From JAPLJC01 sp963697965 (GTDB lineage Bacteria > Desulfobacterota > Desulfobaccia > Desulfobaccales > 0-14-0-80-60-11): a stretch of 64,000 nucleotides of DNA. The notes beneath the pieces are model-generated. The model was not told the origin of the DNA and did no database searches. It saw nothing but the letters and a program-made list of their open reading frames with translations. Shown piece by piece: positions 44,068-50,953 of the stretch. How positions within the stretch are numbered: position 1 is the first letter of the stretch; each line of letters opens with the position of its first letter. The position numbers were made by a program, and so were the translations under genes. The stretch covers positions 1,116,001-1,180,000 of the forward strand of contig OY969108.1 of the NCBI GenBank assembly GCA_963697965.1, given 5' to 3'.

Positions 44068-44100
44068 TGGCCTACCGCTTTTGCGAGAAGCGGTAGGCCA
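44068..44100. terminator. Perfect hairpin terminator
   Basis: Stem TGGCCTACCGCTT (44068-44080), loop TTGCGAG, stem AAGCGGTAGGCCA (44088-44100). The plus-strand side is followed by GAAGGG, but the minus-strand side is followed by TTTTTATTT. It therefore terminates minus-strand transcripts efficiently and plus-strand ones perhaps weakly. Confidence 0.8.
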
Positions 44101-44215
44101 GAAGGGGAAAAGGCGTGACCCTCATTTTAGTAGCCACGGCAAGATGCCGTGGACCACCACCCCTATGTTTTATTGATATTAGCGCGATCTAGCTAATATG
44201 TCAAGAAAAAAATGA

Positions 44216-44291
44216 GGGGCGGTAGTTCAGAGGATAGAACGGTGGATTACTAATCCGCGTGCCGGCGGTTCGAATCCGCTCCGCCCCTCCA
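44216..44291 (+). tRNA. tRNA with anticodon ACT (amino acid uncertain)
   Basis: A complete cloverleaf, read by eye. Acceptor GGGGCGG (44216-44222) pairs with CCGCCCC (44281-44287), followed by discriminator T and an encoded CCA. The D arm is GTTC/GAAC with loop AGAGGATA. The anticodon stem is GTGGA/TCCGC with loop TTACTAA; the five-base variable loop is GTGCC. The T arm is GGCGG/CCGCT with loop TTCGAAT. The anticodon ACT would read AGU (serine), but serine tRNAs have a long variable arm and this one does not. The D loop GGATA and C35-U36 recall arginine tRNAs; U73 recalls glycine. The isoacceptor call is therefore open. Confidence 0.8.
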
Positions 44292-44375
44292 TTTTCACCT
44301 AAGAAATAAATCTTTTTTTGGGAATAGTCAACTTTTCTCTTGATAGCTTGAGCTGCTCAAGCATATAATATAAGT

Positions 44376-44452
44376 ATGAACAGATTGAATAGAGAAAAAC
44401 AGGCTCAAATGCTTTCGGTTCTGGTGGAAGGTAATTCTCTTCGCGCCACGGC
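44376..44452 (+). pseudogene. Remnant of an IS1-type transposase N terminus
   Basis: The reading frame MNRLNREKQAQMLSVLVE, then GNSLRATA, matches the start of IS1-family transposases (MNRLxxExRAQVVxxLVEGNSIRAT). Similarity stops after about 26 codons, and the frame then runs as unrelated sequence to a stop at 44531. No terminal inverted repeat or target duplication was identified. Confidence 0.7.
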
Positions 44453-44603
44453 GGGAAGCCCTTTAACCTCCTGCGGTTATTTACCGGAAAATTTCAGGCG
44501 CCGCCATCTGTCCAGGGGCCTTAGGACTTGAGAAAAGCCGTGGTAACTTTTATGATAGAAAGGCCCGGTTAATTTGCCTGGGCGGAGGTTAGGGGATGGT
44601 ATT

Positions 44604-44663
44604 GCAGGGGCGCACCCCCGTGTGCGCCCTCAAACGGGGCGGACACCTGGGTCCGCCCCTACC
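44604..44663. repeat. Two hairpin repeats of the GGGGCG family before gpmA
   Basis: 44604-44629 holds a hairpin with GGGGCGCAC and GTGCGCCC arms. 44636-44663 holds GGGGCGGAC/GTCCGCCCC arms, the reverse complement of copies at 62674-62701 and 62827-62852. Confidence 0.75.
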
Positions 44664-44718
44664 AAGATGATCAGCGGGCGGCGGCTGCCCGTCCCGGAAA
44701 CGGACAGGAGAGGGGAAC

Positions 44719-45468
44719 ATGAAAAAGATCGTGTTGTTGCGCCACGGCGAAAGTATCTGGAACCAGGAAAACCGGTTCACCGGCTGGATCGATGTGGGCC
44801 TCTCAGAACGGGGGTTGCAGGAGGCGGTCCAGGCGGGCCGCACCCTGGCCCAGGAGGGGTACACCTTTGAGGTGGCCTTCACTTCCATGTTGAAAAGGGC
44901 CATCAAGACCCTGTGGCTCACCCTGGAGGAGATGGACCTGATGTGGATTCCGGTTGAGCATAGCTGGCGCCTCAACGAGCGCCACTATGGCGCCTTGCAG
45001 GGCTTGAACAAGGCGGAGACCGCGGCCCGGCACGGGATGGAGCAGGTGAAGATCTGGCGGCGCAGCTATGATGTGCCGCCGCCGCCCCTGAGCCTGGACG
45101 ATCCCCATTATCCCGGTCGCGACCCCCGCTATGCGGGCCTGCGGCCGGAGGAGATTCCCCTCACCGAATGCCTGAAGGACGTGGTGGCTCGCTTTTTGCC
45201 CTACTGGCAGGAAACCGTGGCGCCGGCGGTGGCCGCGGGGCGGCAGGTGCTGATTGCCGCCCATGGCAACAGCCTGCGGGCCCTGGTGAAATATCTCAAC
45301 GGGGTCTCGGAAGCAGAGATCGTCGGTCTCAACATTCCCACCGGTATTCCCCTGGTTTATGAACTCAACGACGACCTGACCCCGATTCGCCACTATTACC
45401 TGGGTGACCCGGAGGCAGTGGCCCGGGCCATTCAATCGGTGGCCGACCAGTTGCAAAAGAAGCCCTGA
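44719..45468 (+). CDS. gpmA: 2,3-bisphosphoglycerate-dependent phosphoglycerate mutase
   Basis: Glycolytic/gluconeogenic enzyme interconverting 3- and 2-phosphoglycerate via a phosphohistidine. 249 residues. It starts MKKIVLLRHGESIWNQENRFTGWIDVGLSERG (His9 is the phosphorylated residue), then HSWRLNERHYGALQGLNKAETA, and AAHGNSLRALVKYLNGVSEAEI with the second His. GGAGAGGGG precedes the ATG. Its high GC content contrasts with the AT-rich genes on both sides, so it looks like core sequence inside an accessory region. Confidence 0.97.
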   Translation: MKKIVLLRHGESIWNQENRFTGWIDVGLSERGLQEAVQAGRTLAQEGYTFEVAFTSMLKRAIKTLWLTLEEMDLMWIPVEHSWRLNERHYGALQGLNKAETAARHGMEQVKIWRRSYDVPPPPLSLDDPHYPGRDPRYAGLRPEEIPLTECLKDVVARFLPYWQETVAPAVAAGRQVLIAAHGNSLRALVKYLNGVSEAEIVGLNIPTGIPLVYELNDDLTPIRHYYLGDPEAVARAIQSVADQLQKKP

Positions 45469-45668
45469 AGGCGGGATAAATGCAGAACCGCCGCCCTCGG
45501 CGGTTCCTGGGCCGGCGGGGGGACCGGCGCTACGTCTTTCTATAAAGCGAAGAATCCGGAATTATGCACTCGGGAAAACTAACCATTCCCTTTTACCGGC
45601 AAATTGCCGGAGAAAGGTGATTATTTGCAGCAGCAAACTAAATTATTGGAAGCGGTGGGAGATAGAGT

Positions 45669-46001
45669 TTAAGGATGGAAATGAGATTGCACTATGGGTC
45701 CGAAGATATTCCAGGCTTTATCTAAAATCCACGCTGTGAAACCGATAAAGATCAGGATACAGGCTCCCACAAATGAAATTATTACCTCTGCTGCAAAAAC
45801 CTTTTTGTCGATACTATCCAGCTTCGTATTTTGCCTATCAACAGTTTCCTTAAGGGTTTTGACAGACTCCATGAGTCCGCCTACGTTCCTCTCTATGTCA
45901 CAAAAATACTGAGTATTCCGATCGTAAACCCTTAATGGCCCTGGGGTAGAATCAGGAAGGGTTCCTGGGGATGTATCGGTGTGTTCTTCTGCTCTATCCA
46001 C
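45669..46001 (-). CDS. Small membrane protein with coiled coil
   Basis: 110 residues starting at GTG 46001, inside the end of the 94-residue gene (8-base overlap). The middle GGLMESVKTLKETVDRQNTKLDSIDKK is a predicted coiled coil; it is followed by one membrane helix (VFAAEVIISFVGACILIFIGFTAWIL). The topology suggests an N-terminal domain facing the cytoplasm. No family was recognised. It is the last gene of the SDH protease operon. Confidence 0.65.
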   Translation of the reverse strand: MDRAEEHTDTSPGTLPDSTPGPLRVYDRNTQYFCDIERNVGGLMESVKTLKETVDRQNTKLDSIDKKVFAAEVIISFVGACILIFIGFTAWILDKAWNIFGPIVQSHFHP

Positions 46002-46278
46002 AATCTTTATTCCAGTTAATTCCTATCCATTCCCATATCTGCGGGTTTGCTCTTCCCCAATAACTAGCCACGGAGACCACTATGGCTGGCCCCGTATTGT
46101 CTGCGTCGTCTTTATTTATTCCAAGTTTTATTGATAGTTCTTGAGATGTTCCACCCGCGCAGACTAGCCATTGGTTGGAAAACACTTTAAAAATATTATT
46201 CTCGGGGATAAGTGCCTTTATCGCGGCTTCCAACTTATCGTTAGATTCTTGGGGAGAGATAATGGCAAAAATGCTCAT
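45994..46278 (-). CDS. Conserved hypothetical protein, 94 residues
   Basis: Starts MSIFAIISPQESNDKLEAAIKALIPENNIFKV and continues NQWLVCAGGTSQELSIKLGI, VVSVASYWGRANPQIWEWI. This looks like a widespread small alpha/beta family without assigned function: the pattern QWLVxxxGTxxELSxKLGI recurs in other genomes as far as I recall. It lies in the operon of the SDH-type protease and overlaps the membrane protein gene by 8 bases. Confidence 0.6.
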   Translation of the reverse strand: MSIFAIISPQESNDKLEAAIKALIPENNIFKVFSNQWLVCAGGTSQELSIKLGINKDDADNTGPAIVVSVASYWGRANPQIWEWIGINWNKDCG

Positions 46279-46324
46279 AATTATAAAGTAACCCCCTACG
46301 GGCCATGTGCAAGGCTGGGAAATT

Positions 46325-46501
46325 TTAATTCTTATCGGTTTTCTTTTTTGCTATCCAGGTGCCAGACACCTGCTTTTCCTTCTTCTCAAGCTCCTTCAAT
46401 TCATCAGGATCAACGCGCATGCACGCTCTAATGGCATCCTTGGGATCAATGCCATAGAGCGATAATGGTTTTAGGCGCTCTTTAACACCCTTCTTTTTCA
46501 T
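46325..46501 (-). CDS. Small conserved hypothetical protein, 58 residues
   Basis: Short Lys-rich protein starting MKKKGVKERLKPLSLYGIDP. It has the widespread pattern RLKPLSLYxxxPxDAIRAxMxVDPxELKELEKKEK that is common in small hypothetical proteins near mobile genes. Its ATG overlaps the stop of the 69-residue gene as ATGA, which supports translation. The function is unknown. Confidence 0.65.
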   Translation of the reverse strand: MKKKGVKERLKPLSLYGIDPKDAIRACMRVDPDELKELEKKEKQVSGTWIAKKKTDKN

Positions 46502-46707
46502 GGGTTATTAGGCGAAGGGGGAAGATGAGTTTTTAAGCATTTTTCTTTTATCTCAGTTTTATTGCTATACCTTTGTATAGCTTCTTTGATTGGTAAGTTC
46601 CCTCGCTCCAATTCATCAATCTTCGATGGCGGAGCTTTGAACCTACTTTCATCCCTAATTCTTATAAGGATTGAAAGATGGTCATCTTTTGTATTAGGCC
46701 GCTCCAT
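46498..46707 (-). CDS. Small hypothetical protein, 69 residues
   Basis: Starts MERPNTKDDHLSILIRIRDE and is charged without a membrane segment. Its ATG at 46707 overlaps the 3' end of the protease frame by 14 bases, and its stop overlaps the next start by 4 bases. No family was recognised; the tight overlaps suggest it is made together with the protease. Confidence 0.6.
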   Translation of the reverse strand: MERPNTKDDHLSILIRIRDESRFKAPPSKIDELERGNLPIKEAIQRYSNKTEIKEKCLKTHLPPSPNNP

Positions 46708-47728
46708 TTGATATTTCCTCGCTTGGAACAATTGGTTTAGGGTTTGATAAGACATCAATATATGGTTCATCAGCCATTGGTTCCAACGCAAAATAGTCGA
46801 GCTTTAACAACAGATTTTGTTCTTCAATGCTTGGTTCACGAACACATTTAAATATTTTCCCAGCAGTATATCTATCAATAACAAAACCATGTGAAGGATA
46901 ATCAGAAATTAATTTTCCAAGCCCATTTTCATCAATATTTTTGTGTTTATCAAGTAACATTCTACCGTATTTCCATGAAATATCCAATGCACGGGACATT
47001 TCTCCGACATGCAAAGGATCAATCTGCTGTAGAATTGGCGCAATAAGCCCAACAGCTAAATCAACAGCGATTTTTGAAGCAGTATGAACTGTTATTGTTC
47101 GTCTGCTTTTAGTCCTTATATCCAAAAACCATCTTTCGAAAGAAGTAAAAGCTCTATCAAATAGATACTTAATCGCAGAATCCGCGGTCCATCCTGATTG
47201 CATTTCTCCCAATTCATCTTTTTTAAAGATTTGCACATCAAGTGGGCCAAGTTCTCCGTGGTCAGAAAATATTAGCTCTTTTGCTCCAACAGCAATTAAC
47301 GTGCCAGAACTTTTGCAAAAACCAGATACACAAAAATAAAATTTCTCATATTTAAATTGGAGGTGCCTTGCGATACGAAAAGCGGCATTTGGGTCGCCCC
47401 CTCCTGTAACCAAGATAAAGAAAACATTGCGCCTATTTTTATGTTGTAAACATAACTTAATTGTCCTTCAATCATAGGGAGTTTCAATATATCCACTATA
47501 AATTATAACATCTGCATCTAGTTTGTTTGCTAATATCGTAGCGCATTCTCTTAGTTGCGTATAATAATCAACAGGTGCTTCAGGTGCTTCGGGGCAAGCC
47601 TTGTCTTCAATTACTTCTTCTTTTGGTTCCGGTTCGGCAATCTTATCAAATTCAGTAGATTTTTCCAGTTCAGGTGCTTCACCTGTCTCAGAATTTTCAG
47701 GCTCGGAAGGAGGTACTTTCTTTGCCAT
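46694..47728 (-). pseudogene. SDH-family Clp-fold serine protease interrupted by an in-frame TGA
   Basis: Two parts in the same frame. The first (ATG at 47728) ends with DADVIIYSGYIETPYD and a TGA at 47470-47468. Reading continues in frame as RTIKLCLQHKNRRNVFFILVTGGGDPNAAFRIARHLQ, the usual core of SDH-family proteins. The catalytic-type GFCKSSGTLIAVGAKELIFSDHGELGPLDVQ follows at about residues 130-160 of the whole. The complete frame would be about 344 residues, the normal size, so one TGA is the only lesion seen. The N-terminal 55 residues are Glu/Pro-rich. Possible outcomes are a pseudogene, restart at TTG 47413, or readthrough. It heads a five-gene operon. Confidence 0.75.
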
Positions 47729-48015
47729 CTAAATCTCCACAATTCATTGAGATTATTAGTAATTTAGTATTTACTGACAATTCTGACAAGCTAAATATAA
47801 TGCCGGATGCGCCCTGCGTCAAGCAATTATTTGCCGATTGCACAAACCAAGGGTTTATAGGAAAGCCTCTTGCCCTCAGAATTTTTAATAACAGCTACGG
47901 ATCGTTGGGCATCATCCACCTTCCTATGGTTCCATCTGAAGGAAAATTCGTCACAATACCTGCGAAGGTGAACTACTGACTACTGAAGATAATCAACTGC
48001 CGAACAGACAACTGG
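47729..48015. other. Gap between the SDH operon and the NtrC-type gene
   Basis: About 290 bases, likely holding the SDH operon promoter. A plus-strand frame ending at 47979 shows no family similarity and is not called. A CTGACTACTGAAG-type short repeat lies near 47980. Confidence 0.35.
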
Positions 48016-49389
48016 CTACCAGTTCACCCGCAGCTTATATTTTTCGATCTTGAGGCTCAGGGTTTTACGGTTGATTCCCAGGATGCGGGCGGCGTCCTGG
48101 CGGCGCCCCTTGGTGCGCTGCAGGACGAACTGAATGTAGCGCTTTTCCATGTCCTCCAGGGTATGGTCTTCCTCGGTAAAGACCTGGAACTCCGCCTGGC
48201 GCTGGGATATGAAGCTGGGAAGATGCTCCGGCTCGATGATGTCGCCATCTTCCAGGATGATGATGCGTTCGAGGGTGTGCTCCAGTTCCCGGACGTTGCC
48301 CGGCCAGGCATAGCTGCACAGCATCTTCATGGCGGCAGGCGAAATCCCGGTGACCTCGCGGTTGCCTTTTTGGGCGTACTTGCGCAGAAAATGCTCCGCC
48401 AGCAGGGGGATATCTTCGGAGCGTTCCCGCAGGGGCGGCAGGTGGATGGGAATGACACTGAGGCGGTAGAAGAGGTCTTCCCGGAAGACGCCGCCTTTGA
48501 TGGCTTCCTCCAGGTCCCGGTTGGACGAGGCGATGATGCGGATGTCCAGCTTGATGCGCTTCTGGCTGCCCACCTGCATGAACTCCCGCTCCTGGATCAC
48601 CCGCAGCAGCTTGGCCTGGATATTGAGGCTGAGATTGGTGATCTCGTCGAAGAAGAAGGTGCCATGGTTGGCCAGGTCGAATAAGCCGTGCTTGCTCTGA
48701 TGGGCCCCGGTAAAGGAGCCTTTGACATGGCCGAAGAGTTCAGACTCCAGGAGGGTCTCTACCAGGGCAGAGCAGTCCACCGGGACGAACTCGTGGTCCC
48801 GCCGGGAGCTGAGGAGGTGGATGGCCCGGGCCGCCAGTTCCTTGCCGGTGCCGCTCTCCCCGGTAAGAATCACGGTGCTGTCGCTGGGCGCCGCCCGGTG
48901 GATCTTGGCGAAGACCTTTTTCAGGGCCGGGGAATCCCCGACGATGAACTCCATGCCCTCCCGGCCGTTTCCCGGCTCGGCAGGCGCCGCCGTCGCGGTG
49001 CGCTGCTCCTGGTGATCGAGCGCCCTCTGCACTACCGCCTCCAGGTCGTCGAGGCGAAAGGGCTTCACCAGGTAATCGAGGGCTCCGTGCTTGATGGCTT
49101 CCACCGCCCCCTGAATAGTGGGGAAGCCGGTCATCATGATAACCTCAGACTCCGGATGGTCCCGGCGGATGCGCTTCAGGACCTCCATGCCGTCCAGGTC
49201 CGGCATCTTGATGTCCAGGAGGACAACGGCGTAAGGGCTACGGGCCAAAATCTCCAGGGCCGCGGCCCCGCCCGCCGCGGCGGCCGCCTTGAGGCCCATC
49301 GCGGCCAATGCCTGGGCGACACCGGTGCGAATGGCCTCTTCATCGTCCACCACCAGCACCTGCCGGCGGGTGGCGTCACTCTCCCGCAT
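48016..49389 (-). CDS. Sigma-54-dependent response regulator, NtrC family
   Basis: 457 residues from the ATG at 49389. Receiver domain with phospho-acceptor D59 (LLDIKMPDLDG), AAA+ domain with Walker A GESGTGKELAARAIH, the sigma-54 contact loop in the variant form GSFTGAHQ, Walker B TFFFDEITNLS, and R-finger region VGSQKRIKLDIRIIASSNRDL. A Fis-type helix-turn-helix is at the C terminus (RRQDAARILGINRKTLSLKIEKY). The gene overlaps the hybrid kinase gene by 14 bases, so the two form a pair. It should activate sigma-54 promoters, possibly including the one at 37313-37330, but no evidence ties them. Confidence 0.93.
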   Translation of the reverse strand: MRESDATRRQVLVVDDEEAIRTGVAQALAAMGLKAAAAAGGAAALEILARSPYAVVLLDIKMPDLDGMEVLKRIRRDHPESEVIMMTGFPTIQGAVEAIKHGALDYLVKPFRLDDLEAVVQRALDHQEQRTATAAPAEPGNGREGMEFIVGDSPALKKVFAKIHRAAPSDSTVILTGESGTGKELAARAIHLLSSRRDHEFVPVDCSALVETLLESELFGHVKGSFTGAHQSKHGLFDLANHGTFFFDEITNLSLNIQAKLLRVIQEREFMQVGSQKRIKLDIRIIASSNRDLEEAIKGGVFREDLFYRLSVIPIHLPPLRERSEDIPLLAEHFLRKYAQKGNREVTGISPAAMKMLCSYAWPGNVRELEHTLERIIILEDGDIIEPEHLPSFISQRQAEFQVFTEEDHTLEDMEKRYIQFVLQRTKGRRQDAARILGINRKTLSLKIEKYKLRVNW

Positions 49390-50875
49390 CCTCACCCTTC
49401 CTGCCGGCAGTGGGCAGCAAAACCCGGAAAACCGTGCCCCGGCCCACTTCGCTCTCAACTTCCGCCGTGCCCAGGTGGGCTTCCACCAGGCATTGGACCA
49501 GGGACAATCCCAAGCCGGTGCCGATCACCTGCCGGGTCTTGGGATTTTTGACCCGATAAAATTTGTCGAAGATTCGGGAGAGATCTTCGGGCTCGATGCC
49601 GACCCCGGTATCGGCAACCGCCACTTCCAGGTAGTCACCGCGGGAGATTGCGGATATGGTAACCTGGCCGCCGTCCGGGGAGTAATTGACCGCATTGTTC
49701 ACCAGGTTGGTAAAGATCTCCTCCATGCTGCGCCGGTCCGCCAGGATCGGTTCCATCTCAGCCGGCAGTTCCAGTTGCAGCTTCACCTGCTGCCCTTCCG
49801 CCCTGGCCCGCAGGAGTTCCACCACCTCGTGCAATACCTCTCCCAACTGCAAGGGCACCTGCTCCAACTGTCCCCGGCCGGCCTCCATCCGGGCCAGGTC
49901 CAGCAGGTCGTTGATGAGGTCCAGCAGCCCCTGAATTTTGGCCTGGGCCCGGTTAAGCAATTCCGCCTGCTTGGGGCTCGTTTCCCCGGCCAGGCCGTCC
50001 AGGATCACCGCATGTTGTTGTTTGATGGCCGCCAGGGGGGCCCGCAACTCGTGGGAGACCATGCGCACGAAGTCGTTCTTCATCTCGTCCAGTTCTTTGA
50101 AGCTGGTGACGTCGTGAAAAACCGTGACCGTCCCCAACACCTGCTGGTCCGGCCCCCAAAAGGGCGCCGACAGGGCTCGCAGTTGCACCCGGCCCAGGTT
50201 CAGCTCCTGGGAGACGGCCTTTCTGGGATGGTCGGATGGCTCCGCCAGCAGGTCTCGGATGGCTTCCCGGAAGGGTCCATCGGCGATATAGGCCTCAAGT
50301 GGTCCAGGCTGGGGCGGTGGGGTCGACAGACTCAGGAGCTGCAGGAGCCAGGTATTGTGCAAGACCACCTCGGCTTCCTTGTTGGTTACCAGCACTCCGT
50401 CGGCCATGCAGTTGACTACGGCGTGCATGCGGCTCTGCTCCAAGGCCAGGTTGTCTAGGTTGCGGGCCTGCTCCTCTTGCAGGAGGCGGGTCTGCTCCTG
50501 CAATTTGTGCTTCTCCAGGGCACGCCGCACCACCAGGGCGAGGTGATCGATGCTGAAGGGTTTGGTGACAAAGTCGTAGGCCCCCTTCTTCATGCATTCC
50601 ACCGCATCGGCCACCGTACCCAGACCGGTCATGATGACCACCGGAATCTCGGGGTAGCGGACGCCGGCCTCCTCCAGGACCTCCAGGGCTCCCATCACCG
50701 GCATCTTCAGGTCGCAGAGGACCACTTGCACCGACTCAGTGGCTAATTGCTCCAAGGCCTCCCGCCCGTTAACGGCGGTGATCACCCGGAAGCCCTCGTC
50801 GGTTAAGACCCGCTTGCAGCCGTGGCGCAGCACCTCTTCGTCATCCACCACTAAGATGGTATCCTGCTGCACCAT
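49376..50875 (-). CDS. Receiver-PAS sensor histidine kinase
   Basis: 499 residues. An N-terminal receiver domain has phospho-acceptor D55 (VVLCDLKMPVMG). A coiled-coil linker and a PAS-like segment follow (about 150-270: RMHAVVNCMADGVLVTNKEAEVV). The histidine kinase core has phospho-His in DFVRMVSHELRAPLAAIK, N box NLVNNAVNYSPDGGQVTI, G1 VADTGVGIEPEDL and G2 GTGLGLSLVQCLVEAHLG. No membrane helix is visible, so it is probably cytoplasmic. It is directly coupled to the NtrC-type gene. Confidence 0.92.
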   Translation of the reverse strand: MVQQDTILVVDDEEVLRHGCKRVLTDEGFRVITAVNGREALEQLATESVQVVLCDLKMPVMGALEVLEEAGVRYPEIPVVIMTGLGTVADAVECMKKGAYDFVTKPFSIDHLALVVRRALEKHKLQEQTRLLQEEQARNLDNLALEQSRMHAVVNCMADGVLVTNKEAEVVLHNTWLLQLLSLSTPPPQPGPLEAYIADGPFREAIRDLLAEPSDHPRKAVSQELNLGRVQLRALSAPFWGPDQQVLGTVTVFHDVTSFKELDEMKNDFVRMVSHELRAPLAAIKQQHAVILDGLAGETSPKQAELLNRAQAKIQGLLDLINDLLDLARMEAGRGQLEQVPLQLGEVLHEVVELLRARAEGQQVKLQLELPAEMEPILADRRSMEEIFTNLVNNAVNYSPDGGQVTISAISRGDYLEVAVADTGVGIEPEDLSRIFDKFYRVKNPKTRQVIGTGLGLSLVQCLVEAHLGTAEVESEVGRGTVFRVLLPTAGRKGEDAGE

Positions 50876-50953
50876 GCCTTACCCCTTATAAAATGTTCGC
50901 TTGTCAAACCGCGGTCGGCCCTGCGCACGAGCCCATGGTCTTGCTTTTACGTC

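Noticed and set aside
47468..47470. Selenocysteine as an explanation for the TGA in the SDH protease
   Set aside because: No Cys/Sec-type motif is recognised at this position and the following hairpin loop lacks G residues; kept as a check within the finding but not called.
47674..47979. Plus-strand frame of 101 codons ending at 47979
   Set aside because: Overlaps the 5' end of the protease gene and shows no family similarity; the weak HicA-like look of the tail is not convincing.
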